DNA from: Closterium sp. NIES-65
Lineage: Eukaryota > Streptophyta > Zygnematophyceae > Desmidiales > Closteriaceae
Assembly: GCA_948144175.1 (NCBI GenBank)
Contig: CANXME010000387.1
Span: forward strand, 896,501-960,500
Length of the DNA: 64,000 bases
Direction of reading: 5' to 3'
The number at the start of each line of letters is the position of its first letter. The first letter of the stretch is position 1. A program made the position numbers and the translations under genes. Of the stretch, positions 35,887 to 49,101 are shown one piece after another. The notes under the pieces were generated by a model. The model was not told the origin of the DNA, did no database searches, and saw nothing but the letters and a program-made list of their open reading frames with translations.

Positions 35887-36423
35887 TGTTGAGGCTAAGC
35901 CCTGGATGCGCCTGGTTTTGCGTGTAGCAGCTCTATGCGAAGTAGCGAGATTTTGCATACCGCATAGCGAAGCTTCGGTACACTCCAATTCGTGCATCTC
36001 AGTATGCACAGTTCTACATTGGACCAGATTGGAGGGAAGTGACAACATTGCACAAACGAGTATGTGCAAGTGTCAGTGTTGAGAGAACCTGTGCAAATAC
36101 TTCGGGGCAGGTAGAAATACACCTGATGGTGGTTTCACCTGATGGTATTTTCACGTGGCGATGCCAACCAGGAACCGCATACTAGAGTAGGTGCTTGCAC
36201 GTTCTCCTTGAACAACGTTCTCGTAGAATGTTCTTGCACACGTCACTATGTTTCTCTATAAGGTTCATGTTGAATCTGTTGTAATCAATAAATTTCGTTC
36301 CTTTCATTACTTCATACCAAATTTGGCATCAGTATTCGGTTTCCAACAAGTTCGTATTTGGTGGTCAAGCATCCGCTTTGCAAATCTGCACCTAGCCTCT
36401 CCCACAATCGCCTATTCTCCGCA
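35887..36423 (+). repeat. 3' LTR of copia E, duplicate
   Basis: Copy of 27387-27923 at offset 8,500. It is followed by the first 109 bases of the unrecognised ORF (36440-36548). Confidence 0.92.
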
Positions 36424-36569
36424 TTTTCATCATCGCACCATGGCCAAGCGTGCTCCTAAGGATGTTGGCCTCCTGAAGTCGCCATTGCTCCCGCCACTTC
36501 TGCCACGTTCGCCGATAAAGATGCCGTCATTTAAGCCGTCTTCTGGTCTTCTGCCGTCTTCCGTTCGCC

Positions 36570-39227
36570 GAAATAGCAGAAGTGTTGGGACAAGGAGTAC
36601 CCGCCGACGCGGCCCAGCTAGGATCCAAAGCACACCGACCAAGGAGGTACTGGCAGAATGGGATGTCGACAGCAGCGCTGAGGCATTCGCTGGCCTAGAT
36701 GCAACGGCCTGAGCCACGCCTTGTGAGCGACATCTTGGAGCCAAACCGCATGCCGTCCCCAATCACGTGGCACGATAATCCATCTCAGTACCAATTGAAC
36801 GAACCCAGAAAACCGTGGCAAGCGCTGCCGACCCTGGGAAGGGCCATGGACGTGAATGTGATGACGTGGCTGCTCGAGACCATACGCATGCACCTGAAGG
36901 CGAAAGAGCTGCAACGGGACATCTCGGTCAGTGAACGCAACATGGAGTTCAAGTTGGCCGAGTGGCACAAGGCACTGGCCAGGATGGAGGAGAGGTACGA
37001 GGAGAGAGTGGAAGAAGGATGGGCGTACATGGCAATGGAGGGGATGGAGGGAGGGTCCGATGGAGAAGCATCTATGGGAGAGGAGAAGCCGGGGAAGGAG
37101 GAAAGGGGCCCCGAAGACGACTGGACCCTAGGTGAAGGGATAGACGGTGCAGCGGCGGCAGCCCTGCAAGAGGTACTGCGACAACACCACGACACTTCTG
37201 CCTACACACTACAGGAGCTGGGAAAGTGCAAGACGCACGAGATGAAGATCGAGCTCAACAGCGAGGTCTCGATATACCACAGGAAGCGGAGGATGAGCAA
37301 GGGAGACATGGATATCTACATGGAGAAATGCAACGAACTGCTGGAGGCAGTGATTCAGCATTCCGAGTGCGATTATGCGGTGACGACAGTAGTGGATTCC
37401 AGGAAGGATTCGATAGGGGAAGTATCAGCGAGGAGGATGTGTGGAGACTACAGAGGCTTGAACAAGGTTATTGTGGCCGACCGATACCCCAGGCAGTCAC
37501 CCGAATAGATATTCGACAAACTACAGGGGGCGAAGGTGTTCTCGACCTTGGACCTACGCCAAGGGTTCAACCAGATCCCTATACGGCCGGCCGACCGTAA
37601 GAAAACCACGTTTCATGGGCCGGATTGCTTGTACGAATGGCGTTTTATGCCGTTTGGGACAAAGAACGCGCCGGCGCTGTTCCAATGCATCATGGACACG
37701 GTGCTACGCGGGGTACCAGCAGCGGCGTGCTACATAGACGACGTCATAGTTTTCAGCCTAGACGCAGAGCAGCATGTGAAGGATGTGAAAGAGACGCTGG
37801 ATGCTACTCAGAAAGCCGGCCTCACCTATCACCCGAAGAAGTGCAGTTTTGGTAACACAGGGGTGAAATAATTGGGGTTCGAGGTACAAGGGGGGAGGCT
37901 GGGAATCCAGCAAGCGAAGGTGGAAATTCTGGACCGGGTACTGCAGCCGAAGGACAGGAGCACTATGAGGGCGGTGCTGGGGTTCCATAACATTTACCAA
38001 AAATTCATACCGAGCTTCAGTAAGACTGCAGTGGTCCTGAACAGGTTGCTGAAGGAGGACCAGAAGTGGCAGTGGAAGGAAGCATAACAAGAAGCTCCGA
38101 AGGCTTTGCCGAGAGCAGTGAAGACCGCCACTCTTTTTGCGCTGCCTCGTTCGTACTCTATACGGATTGGATCAGCGCAGGGATGAGGGCAATTCTGTGC
38201 CAAAAGCGAGAAGGTGAGGAGAAGGTGGTGGCATTCGCCAGTCGGAGCTGCAATCCAGCCTAGGCGATTTACAGCTCCTACGAAGGGGAAGGACTGGTAG
38301 CCGTGTGGGCGATTACGCACTTCTGAGTGTACCTGCAAGGGAGGCCTTTTGAGCCAGTGACATATCACCAGCCGTTAACCTGGCTGATGACGAATCAGGC
38401 GCTGACAGGGAGGAATGCCCGCTGGGCAATGCGGCTACAAGAATATGACTTCACGATTTGGCACCAAGCAGGCAGGACCATGTAGCACGTCGACGGTCTC
38501 TCACGGAACCCACCAGAGGACAGACCTACAGCATGCGTAGTAGCACTGGCAAGAGAAATAGACACGGAGGGAGCCAGTCGAGCACGGGGGAAGGGGCCGG
38601 AAGACGTCTGGGACGATCAAGAGGTCTTGGACTGGGTGCAAGGAAAAACCACGGAGACAACTCCCGTGAGTGAGAGGGCCAGAGCGCGAGGGGCCCATTA
38701 CTGTTGGCACCAAGAGCAGCTGTAGAAGAACACGCGCAATGGGTGAAAGTTAGTGCCGCGGAAGGACGAGCGGGAGCAGATTATACAGAGCGTCCACAGG
38801 CAATTGGGGCACTACGGGAGCTTGAGGACCGCACAACTGGTAGAGAATGGATGGTGGTGGGATGGAATGAGGAAGGATATCAGAGAGTGGGTGGAAGGAT
38901 GTGAGCTCTGTCGCTGGAACCGAGCTGAGCTGGAACGGGTCGGGAAGGAGCTGCAGTCGCTGCCCATAAATGGGATCGGGTTCAGGTGGTCCTTAGACTT
39001 AGCAGGAGAAATGCCATCGAGCCGGAGGGGAAAGAGATACATTCTGATCATGATCAAGCACGGTAGCAAGTGGGTGGAGGTAAGGGCCTCACCCAGCAAA
39101 AACTCCGCCAGGATAGCGGAAGCATTCGCAGAGCAAGTACTCACCAAGTTCGGGGCGTGTGGGGAGGTGCTGACCTACCAAGGGACGAAGTTCATGGGAA
39201 ATTTTGATAAGCTGCTTTCCTCATATC
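36570..39227 (+). pseudogene. Gypsy F RT-integrase remnant, duplicate
   Basis: Copy of 31496-34153 with the same in-frame stops (for example TAG at 37506 and TAA at 37869) and only two substitutions. Shared stops show that decay preceded duplication. Gag, protease and the region before RT are missing because of the 3.4-kb deletion. Confidence 0.92.
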
Positions 39228-39790
39228 CAGGCCCTCAGATATCAGCGTAAAACACGCTGATTACGCTGATTTTGTAGCTGTGATTTTCGTTTTCCCTGAA
39301 AATTCAGCATGTGCCTCAATTTTGCACTGAAATTTCAGTATAACCTACGTTGCCACACTGACCATTTTGCGTGTTGCTGTACAAGTAACACTGACGAATC
39401 AGTATAGTGACGTGAGTCACACTGAAACGGAGTTGACCGCGCGTGTGTCGGGGGGGGGGGGGGGGGGGGGAGGGGGGATGATAGGGTACGTGTGTCCTAC
39501 CTGTACCTTCCCGTGATTCCTGAGACCCCACTCACACGCTTGGCATTTTTTCGCATGCACTGCACAGATATCAGGTGCGCGCCACTGGAACCTATCACAG
39601 CAACAACACCACACACCTTGTACTGGGGTTTCAGCTATAGTTTTTTGTTTTTACACTGTTGGTTCAGTTTACTTATGATTTTTACACTGGCAAAATGAGT
39701 ATAAAAAAAACAGTGAACGCTTATTTGGACACCTCATTGGCCGGGGCACGCTGATCCATCAGCATACCCTCAAACCAATCTGAGGGCCTG
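39228..39790. mobile_element. hAT-type MITE, copy 2 (by duplication)
   Basis: Identical ends, target duplications and G run to copy 1. It was carried along in the second unit of the tandem duplication. Confidence 0.88.
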
Positions 39791-39816
39791 CTCATATCAA
39801 TTATATAACCACTTAT

Positions 39817-40328
39817 CGTCATACCCCGGATATACCCCCATGGGGGGCAATAAAAAAGCAGGTTTTTTTAGGGGGGTGGGCTTATAATCGAGCAAATTTA
39901 TAAGCGCCGGCGTTTATAAAATGACATATATATATTTTCTACTTTTTAACACCAAACAGTACATCTCGTGCTTGCCTTTTCAATCGAGTCGAAGTTACGT
40001 GGGGTCGTCTGTGAAATTCTCGCGCGCGTAGGGAGATACACCCAATCTGACTCGCATCCAGCTCCTAACAGCTCCTGCTGACTGGACCCGCATCCAGTGC
40101 AGGGTCCGAATGTGAAGGGAACCGAATCTGCAGCACATCCGCCTGTTAAAGCAAAAATCGTTACAGCGTTCTGAACACATTTCAAAATATAAAGTTTACG
40201 TGCGTTTATAATAAAACAAGTTTTTTCAGGGGGTGCGCTTATAATCAAGCAGGGGATATGAGCGCCACACGCCAATTAAAAGCGCCAGGCGCTTATCCGA
40301 GGGTGGCGCTTATATCCGGGGTATGACG
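39817..40328. mobile_element. Inverted-repeat element (512 bp), complete
   Basis: An 18-bp perfect inverted repeat, CGTCATACCCCGGATATA at 39817-39834, has its complement at 40311-40328. Similar subterminal direct repeats (around CTTATAATCAAGCA) occur near both ends at 39880-39900 and 40228-40250. No coding capacity. No clear target duplication was found; a TA dinucleotide just inside the CGTCA edge would fit a Tc1/mariner type, but this is uncertain. It ends 87 bases beyond the helicase stop codon. Confidence 0.65.
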
Positions 40329-40414
40329 GTACCGTAAGTAACTAATAGTGTGTGCTCACAACAATATACACACATGTATATTACATTGTGCAAAGTCCAT
40401 CTGATCTGACCACG
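40329..40414 (-). other. 3' flank of the helicase gene
   Basis: 86 bases between the MITE and the stop codon. The minus strand has TGTAAT near 40380, a possible algal or plant type polyadenylation signal. The 3' UTR is therefore short or runs into the MITE. Confidence 0.4.
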
Positions 40415-43400
40415 TCACTCAACATACAACGAATTGGCAAACATAATGCCTCTGCGAATGCTCTCACTAGCCTTGGTAAACTTATCTACAAGAGCTTGCT
40501 CTCCAATGGCTTGAGCTGCCAGCTTCATCTGCACGTAGAGGAAAAAAGAATGAACATACATAGATTTCAAAGCAATAGCAGGAAGATCAGGCACGAATCG
40601 AGAGTGCGCCAATACTAGTCCTTGCAATATAACTACCAGAAAGACATACCTCGTTTAGAAGCTCATCGAGTCGTCGAGCCACACGCACAATCGTTCCTTC
40701 AAACACATCCGTGCTGTCTATGACCTTGCCAAATGACTCTCCCTGCACTCCAAGGAACAAACCAAGAAGCCCATTTTGACGGCACAGAGAAACAGAAGAA
40801 GTGAAAGAAGCAAACCCAAGCATAAGAAGAGCCTTTAGTGATTGTCCCTCTTCCCTTCATCCTCTTGTTAATCATCCCTCATCCCATCACCTTCACCTTG
40901 GACCACTGATGGAACACGTTCACGAGTGTTGGCGGATCGATCCACGTACCCTTTGTCCACCTCTTTCTTCTCCTCAACTTGCACTTGGGACCGCAGTACA
41001 CCTCTCCTCTTCACCTCCGCACCGCAATCGACCCCTCACCTTGGACCACTGTTACATCTTCATGAGCGTCGGCCGGTATTGATCCACATACTCCTCCTCG
41101 TCCACCTCTATCTTCTCCTCTATTTGCACGTAACCACCTCAGTACCACACCAAACTCTTCCTTTTTACCTCCGTACCAAACTGAACCCCTCACCTTGGAC
41201 CACTGGTAGAACACGCCCATGAGCGTCGGCCGGAATTGATCCACGTACTCCTCCTCGTCCACCTCTATCTTCTCTTCAATCTGCACCCGTGCTATATGCT
41301 GCGCTGCTTCCCTTAGGACATTGTAATGCGGCTTCAAGTCCGCTGCCACAGGCTGCAGGGAGGGAGGGTAGAGGTGCAGAGATGGAAGAGGGGGAACCAC
41401 AGAGCTTCACTTCAGTTATGTGCCGTGCTGCTTCCCTCAGAACATTGTGATGCGGCTATAAGTCAGCCGCCACGGGCTGTAGGGAGGGAGAGAAGGAGGA
41501 AGGAGGCAAGAGGGGATGGGGTAAGAGAGCAACAAGGATGAACCCAAAGCCAGCCAGAACAAGGCTCACTCACCATTCCTCATAGTTTGAACTGAGGGAG
41601 GATCATTCACTCCCTCATTCCTTCACTCACTCACTCCTTCACTCACTCACTCCTTCACTCATTCATTCACTCACTCACTCACTCACTCACTCACTCATTC
41701 ACTTACCCACTCACTCACCTGCTTCTTGTTGGACTTCTCAGAGGGAAAGAAGCAGGTAGCCACGGCAACCAGCAAGTACGAGTGCATGGAGTTGAACACC
41801 CCCTCACTTGTTCCTGATGGACCGGACAAAGGATCATTTGCTCACCTGCTCCTCGTTGGCCTTCTCAGAGGGCAGGAAGCAGCTGGCAACAGGAAGCAGC
41901 TGGCAACAGGAAGCAGCTGGTGGGGTCCATGGAGTTCAAAGCCCCCTCCAGCATCAGCTCATTCGCCTCACATGGACGCAAACTTAAAACAAACAAGGGT
42001 TCAATTCCCAGTTTTTTAGGGGCTGAAAACACTCACTTTTTACTCACGGCCCGAGGAATAACCTCCCTTCGTCACCTGCTCCTCGTTGGATTTCTCTGAA
42101 GGCAAAAAGCAGCTGGTCACGGCCACGAGCTGGTGGGGGTCCACGGAATGAAAAGCTCCCTCTAGCATCGGCTCCCTCACCAGCAGCTCATCGCCTGTCG
42201 AGGGCTTCAGATATCCCATGCAATGGCCTCCAAACTTAGGCCAAAAAAGGGCTCAATACCCAGCTTTTGAGGGGCTGGGCTGAAAAGCACTCATCTGATC
42301 CGCATGGTCTGGCCTGAAGCACACTCACCTGCTCCTCATTTGACTTTTCGGAAGGCAAGAAGCAGCTGGCAACAGCAACCAACTGGTGCGGGTCCATGGA
42401 ATTGAAAGCCCCCTCCAGCATCAGCTCCGTCACCAGCAGCTCATCGCCTGTCGTGACGACACACGCCGCCCGGCCCTTGAGCTGCACCACCCCGTCTGCG
42501 TCGATGTGGCCCAGCCGCTTGAGTACCCGTGAGCGGTTCCTCAGCTCGGACTTGAACAGCGAAAGCTGCAGGGGAAGAGAGGCAGGAGAGGGGGAGGTGG
42601 GATGATTGAGCACGTATGAGGAACTGACGCACGCCGCCCGCCCCTTGAGCTGCACTGCACCACCCCGTGTGCAGCGATGTGGCCACTGGCGTTTGAGCAC
42701 GCACGGCGATTGATTCCCGAGTTCAGACTTGAAGAGCGAGAGCTGGGTGGAGGAGGGAACAGGCAGGGAAGGAAACAGGCGAGGAGGATGGGTGGGTGGG
42801 GCATGGGGAGATAGGAGGGGAGGGGGGAGGGGAGATGAGGACCCCTTGAGCTGCACCACCCCGTCTGAGTCAATGTGGCCCAGGCGCTACAGAGATTGAG
42901 AGTGGTTCCAGAGCTCGGATTTGGAGAGAGAAAGAGAGAGAGCCAGGGAGGAGGAAAGGAAAAGGTGGGAGAAAAAAAGGGTGGGACAAGGTGAAGAGAA
43001 CCATTCACAAGCACTCCCCTATCAACTCCCTTCTCAAATCCGTTGTGAACTCCTCCCGACATCACAGACGTGCCCACCGCACATCACTCCTCCACACACA
43101 CCTCCCTCGTTTTCGTCTTGAGCCGCTGTGCCTCTGCCAACAGAGGCTGGTAGGAGCAGCTAACCACATCACACACTTTCCCGCCACATCACACTCCTCC
43201 ACATGGTCCTGGGACTCCTCCACATGGTCCTGGGATGGGACTCCCTCGACTTCATCTCGAGCCGCTGTGCCTCTGCCAGCAGCTGCTGGTCAGAGAAGCT
43301 CAACAAGGCGCCACACCACACCCCTTCTTACCACTCATCACTCCTCCGCACGCACCTGTGACTCCCTTGTCTTCATCTTGAGCCGCTGTGCCTCTGCCAG

Positions 43401-46400
43401 CAGCTGCCCTCGCCTCTTGAGCACCTCCAGCTTCTGCTCTGCTATCTCCGCCTGAAAGGGGAGAATGGAAGGGGAGTGGAAGAGAGAGGATGGGGGCAGG
43501 GAAAAAAAAAAAAAAAAAAAAAAAAAAAAGGTGGGGAGAGAGGGGGTGAGAGGAGGTGGGGAGGGGGGGGGCGGATGTTTACCTCTTCAGCCGGTGCACA
43601 GTGCAATGCAATCCAACTCACGGAAGCTGTTAGTGTGACCTGATTGCAAGTGTGACCTGATTGCAAGTGTGACCTGATTGCAAGTGTGACCTGATTGCAA
43701 GTGTGACCTGATTGCAAGTGTGACCTGATTGCAAGTGTGACCTGATTGCAAGTGTGCTTTGAGTCGACTCAAAAGACACCGTGAGGGGGTGGGGAGGTGG
43801 GGGGGTTCACCTCTTCAGCTTGTGCACAGTGCAATGCAATTCACGGATCCTGTTAGTGTATATAACCTAATTGCAATTCACAGTTTAATGCACTGTGCAA
43901 TGTCATTCACTTGGCTGACTCCACAAGTGTAACGGCCTAACCTGTTAGTGTAACCTGATCTGCTAGTGAAGCACCTTGAAAAGGGGATGCGTGGCCAGCT
44001 TGCTCTCCTCCTGGTCAATGGAGTGGACCAAGTCCAGAAACGACTCGTCCGTGATGCCCATGTCCTGACATGGCGGGAGAGATGGCCAAAGGGTGACAGA
44101 TGGAGACAGATTTTAGATGTCTCAAACACTCAGTGTGATGTCAGGGAATCGCCGGGTGGCGTCCCTCAGTGTCACCAGCACTGCCTGGCCTCTGGTTGAT
44201 TTGAGATGCCTCCAACAGCCAGCCCACTCACTTACTCACTACCTCACTCACTCACCTCACTTACCTCCACAGGGTCTAGAATCGGCAGCCCGTCGGGGAA
44301 GCGCTGGGTGGCGTCCCTCAGTGTCACCAGCACGGCCTGCCGGCCCTCCTTAGATGAAAGATGCCTCAAATAGCCCATCCAGTCACTCCCTCCCGCCATC
44401 CTTCCACTCTCGCACCTCCACACGGTCTAGAATGGGCAGCCCATCAGGGAACTGCTGGGTGATGTCCCTCTGTGCCAGCAGCACGACCTGCCTGGCCTCC
44501 TTGGTTTGGGGTGAAGGTGCCCACATACATTCATTCCCTTCCTTCTTCCTCCCTCCATAACTCACCTCCACAGGGTCTGGTCTAGAATGGCAGCCCGTCA
44601 GGGAAGCGCTGGGTGGCGTCCCTCAGCGTGACCAGCACGGCCTGCCGGGCCTCTTGGGGCAAAGGTCCGTGGGCAGGGCAAGAGCATATGAGACGCGCTT
44701 TAGGGAACTGCCTCTAGCTCGTCTTGCGTTTCAAATGGCTCACTCTCGCACCTCCACACGGTCTAGAATGGGCAGCCCATCAGGAAACCGCTGGGTGACG
44801 TCCCTGAGTGTGACCAGCACGGCCTGCCGGCCCTTGATCGATCTGGGGTGTCTAAAACAGCCAACTCATCCACTCAGTTTCTCACTCCCTCACCAACTCA
44901 TCCACCCACTTACTCCCTCACTCACTCACCTCCACCGGATCTAGAATCGGCAGCCCGTCAGGGAACCGCTGGGTGACGTCCCTGAGTGTGTCCAGCACGG
45001 CCTGGCGGGCCTCCTTGGGGCGAAGATCCGTGGGGAGAGCAATCCTGAGCGCCCCTATTCTGGCAACTGCTGGGAGCTTTACAGGGATCTGGAGGGGAAG
45101 GATGGCGAGAAGGGGAGCAGGGGAGAGAAGATGAGTCACGGCCCTGAGCTTGGGACCACAACCTGCCTACCGGGCCTCCTTGGGGCGAAGATCCGTCGGC
45201 CGGGCGATTCTGAGCGCCCCCATTCTGGCGACTGCTGGTAGGTAACTTGAGTGGGATGTGTGGAGGGGTTGGAGAGGGAGGAGGAGGAATGGCTCATGCA
45301 TGACTCTGAGCGTCACCAGCACGGCCTGCCGGGCCTCCTTGGGCCGAAGATCCGTGCGCAGGGCGATTCTGAGCGCATAGGCAGGGCGATTCTGAGCGCA
45401 TAGGCAGGGCGATTCTGAGCGCATAGGCAGGGCGATTCTGAGCGCTCCTATGCGCGGCACTGCTGGGAGCTTGACTTGGATATGGAGTAGTCGGGAGGGG
45501 AGGGAGGAAAGGAGGGGAGGGGAGGGAAATAGGAGGGATGAGTGAAGAGAATGAGGACAGGGCAGAGAAAGGCCCAGTCACGTACGAAAGGAAGGCGCTC
45601 ATTCATGGACAAAGGCCTCATTTAAGTCTGAAGGAGAGAGATGAGATATCTTACGTCTGAGGGAGAGAGGAGATATCTTACGAGTGAGGGAGGAGAGAGG
45701 AGATATCTTACGAGTGAGGGACGAAGCCAAGCACAAGCCAGCGCAGGAGAGCACAGCAGCAGCGTGTCCACCAGACCAGATATGCCGAAGTGGCCAGCGG
45801 TGCAGCGGTGCTGGCGAGCAGTGCAGTGCCGTGGTGGAGAGCGGTACAGCAGATGGGGAAGGAGAGAGAGAAGCAGCGGCGAGAAGGCATTCCACACCAC
45901 AGCACACACAAGCCACTCACTCACCACGTGCGTGCATCTCCCCGCCCTTCCAGCGCGCATGGGCGCAGCACAAGCTGAGCAGTGCAGCCCTCGCCTCCTC
46001 CATCCACCACCGCGGGAGAGCACAGCAGCAGCGTGACCACCAGGCATGCCGTGGTGGAGAGCGGTGCAGTGGCAGCAGTAGCAGCAGCAGCAGCAGTAGA
46101 GGAGGAGTGCCAGTTGAAGGGAGGGAAGGAGAGAGGAGGGAGGGAGAGGGAGGGGGAGAGGGACGAAACCATTCACTCACCACGTGCATCTCCCCGTTGC
46201 CTTCCAGCGCGCACCGGCGCGGCACAAGCTGAGCAGTGGAGCCGACCCCTCCTTTATCCGCTTTTCTCTCGTCCGCCACCGCGGGAGAGCACAGCAGCAG
46301 CGTGTCCACCAGGTATGCCGTGGTGGAGAGCGGTGGATGAGATTGGGAAGGAGAGAGAGAAAAGCAGCGGCAAGAAGGCACGCACAAGCCACTCACTCAC

Positions 46401-49033
46401 CACGTGCATGTCCCCGTTCCCGTCTAGGGCGCACGGGCGTGGCACAAGTTGGGCAGTGGAGCCGTCCGCTCCTCCACTGTCCACCGCGGGCGAGCACAGC
46501 AGCAGCGTGTCCACCAGGTATGCCGTGGTGGAGAGCGGTGCAGCGTCGGCAGCAGAGGCTGTGGGCGAGGGGGCGATGACGGCTGATTTGGTGTTGCTCT
46601 GAGAGGGCTGCTTCATCACGTTCACGATCACCCCCCACCCCCAGTCGTCCAGCCCATCCACCACCCGGATCTGCAGGAGAATAAAGGGTTTTGACAGGAA
46701 CAGAGGGAGAAGAGGCGGTGGGAGAGGGGGCAATGATGGCAGAATTGGTGTTGCTCTGAGAGGGCTGCTTCATCAAGGTGACTAACACTCCCCGCCCCCA
46801 ATCGTCCAGCCCGTCCACCAGTCGGATGTGCAGGAGAGCCAAGGGCACGGAGTGGGTGAAGGGGCGAGGAGAAGTATGAGTGACATGAGGTATTGCTTTG
46901 AGAGGGCTGCTGCATCACGTTCACGATCACTCCCCACCCCCAGTCGTCCAGCCCATCCACCACCCGGATCTGCAGGAGAGTTAAGGTCACGGAGTGGGCA
47001 AAGGGGAGAGGCGATGAAAGCAGAGGAGGTGCTGAGGGCTTCATCACGTTGACGATCACCCCCACCCCCAGTCGTCCAGCCCATCCAGAACTCGATCTGC
47101 AAGGGAATGAGTGATAATGGTCAGAGTATGGACACAGGGGTGAGGAATGAGTGACACGCGGGGGCGATGAGAGCCGAAGAGGTGTTTCTTTGAGAGGGCT
47201 GCTGCATCCCGTTCACGATCACCCCCCACCCCCAGTCGTCCAAACCATCCACCACTCGGATCTGCAGGAGAGTCAAGGGCAAGGAGTGGGTAAAGGGGAG
47301 AGGGAAGGAATGAGTGAGTGGCATGAGGAGTTGATGAGAGCCGAGGAAGTGTGGCTTTGAGAGGGCTACTGCATCACGTTCACGATCACTCCCCACCCCC
47401 AATCGTCCAACCCATCCACCACTCGGATCTGCAAAGAACAGGGCAAAAAAAAAGGGGGTTGGGAAATGGATAAATGGGTGAAGAGTTAATGCAAATGAGG
47501 GGCGATGAGAGCGGAGGAGGTGTTGCTTTGAGAGGCCTTCTTCATAAACGCATGGATTGGATCCTTCTATCCATGCATGCATTCATACGTGCCCCAACGA
47601 TTGCATCTTCACCAGCTGCCTGGCCCGGCTACAGACAATGCAGGCGTCCAGCAGAAAATGCAGGTGTCCAGCAGAAAATGCAAGCGTCCAGCAGAAAATG
47701 CAGGCATCTGTCAGGGCGCAGCACCTCCGCCTTGAGCCGCCTCTCCTTCAATCAAGCACTCACGAGTAACCTACAAACTCCATTCATCAAACACTCACAC
47801 CAGCCTGCCCTGCCCCATGCTCACCAGCCTACCCGGTTGCAGGAAGTGCAGGCATCGATCAGGCTGCAGCACCTCTGCTTTGGGCAGCCTCTCATGCACC
47901 AGCCAAGCTCTCACCAGCCTGCTCACTACACCACCCTGCTCACTACCCTGTCAGTTAACCCGGACACGCTCACCAGTCTCCCCGGCTGCAGGAAGTGCAG
48001 GCATCGATCAGGCCGCAGCACCTCTGCTTTGAGCCGCCTCTCCTTCTCCGCCAGGGACAGGCGCAGCGCGTGGTACTCGCGAATCTCGTCCTGCCATCAA
48101 CAAGGGTAGCAGGGGGGAGGAGCTTCTGAGCTTGTGTAGATTAGAACACTTATTCCAGGCCCCTTAGCGTGTGCGTGGGCAAGGTGACGACATCGGTTTG
48201 CAGGGTGGCTACTCGCCTTTTCCTAATTAAAAATTCTCAGAAGCAACAGGCGCGCGCAGAGTGTGGCACGATCACAGATTCTACTCCTCTGTGATTAAAC
48301 TCCTCCTGTGCTGGCTCTTCTTTCTTCCCTCACGTTTCCCACCCTCACTCCTCTCTCCTCCCATTCTCCTCCTCCCTCCATCTCCCAAGGTCTCACCTCA
48401 GTCCCAGCTTCCAGCGCATCGGCCTCTGCCTGCAGCTGCTTGATCCTCTTCTCCACCTCTGGTACTTGCTGGAGGGGGACAAGAAAGGGAAAGAGAAGGG
48501 ATGTGGAAGAATGCAGGGAGATGAGATGACTATTCTAAAGGAACCTCAAAAAGCATCTGCCTCTGCGTGTAGCTGCTAGATCCTCTTCTCCACCTCTGGT
48601 ACTTGCTGCAGGATATCAAGAGACAGGGGAAGAGGGTGGGGGGAGAGGGTGAGAACGAAGAAAGGAAAACAGTATGTAAGGAGTCCACCACCTCTGCCTG
48701 CAGCTGCTTAATCCTCTTCTCCACCTCTGGTACATGCTGGTGGCGAAAGCGAGGGGAAGAGAATGGATGTGGAAGAATGCAGGGAGATGAGATGACTATT
48801 CTAAAGGCGCCTCAAAAAGCATCTGCCTCTGCGTGTAGCTGCTTGGTCCTCTTCTCCAGCTCTGGTACTTGCTGTGGAGATTCAAGGAAAGGGAAGGGGT
48901 TGAGAGATTAAAAGAGACAAACATAAATAAAATGGAGCCCCCATATTTTGCCCGTGGGCGCTTGATCCTCTGCTCATCCTAACACAAACACACACACATG
49001 CGTGCTCGGCATGCACTTGGGCACACATGCGCG

Positions 49034-49101
<68 letters not shown>

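Larger units (their letters stand above)
34896..39972. repeat. 8.5-kb tandem duplication, second unit (internally deleted)
   Basis: 34896-36548 copies 26396-28048 (offset 8,500) with about four substitutions. 36570-39972 copies 31496-34898 (offset 5,074) with about five. The 3,447 bp between (28049-31495) are missing and replaced by 21 bp (36549-36569). The filler holds GCCGTCTTC, also at 36536-36544, and CGTTCGCCG, also near 36506-36514. Past 39972 the sequence continues into the intact second inverted-repeat element. Confidence 0.93.

Noticed and set aside
35887-36423. A solo LTR of element E
   Set aside because: The flanking 1.6 kb is also identical to 26396-28048, so it is part of the segmental duplication and not an independent insertion.
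43501-43529. Poly(A) tail of a retrogene or SINE
   Set aside because: It sits in an intron between exons 12 and 13 without target duplications or an adjacent inserted body; it is treated as a homopolymer.
46737-47560. Mutually exclusive alternative versions of exon 10
   Set aside because: The copies contain only the first half of the exon with no matching donor and shifted frames. They cannot replace the true exon.
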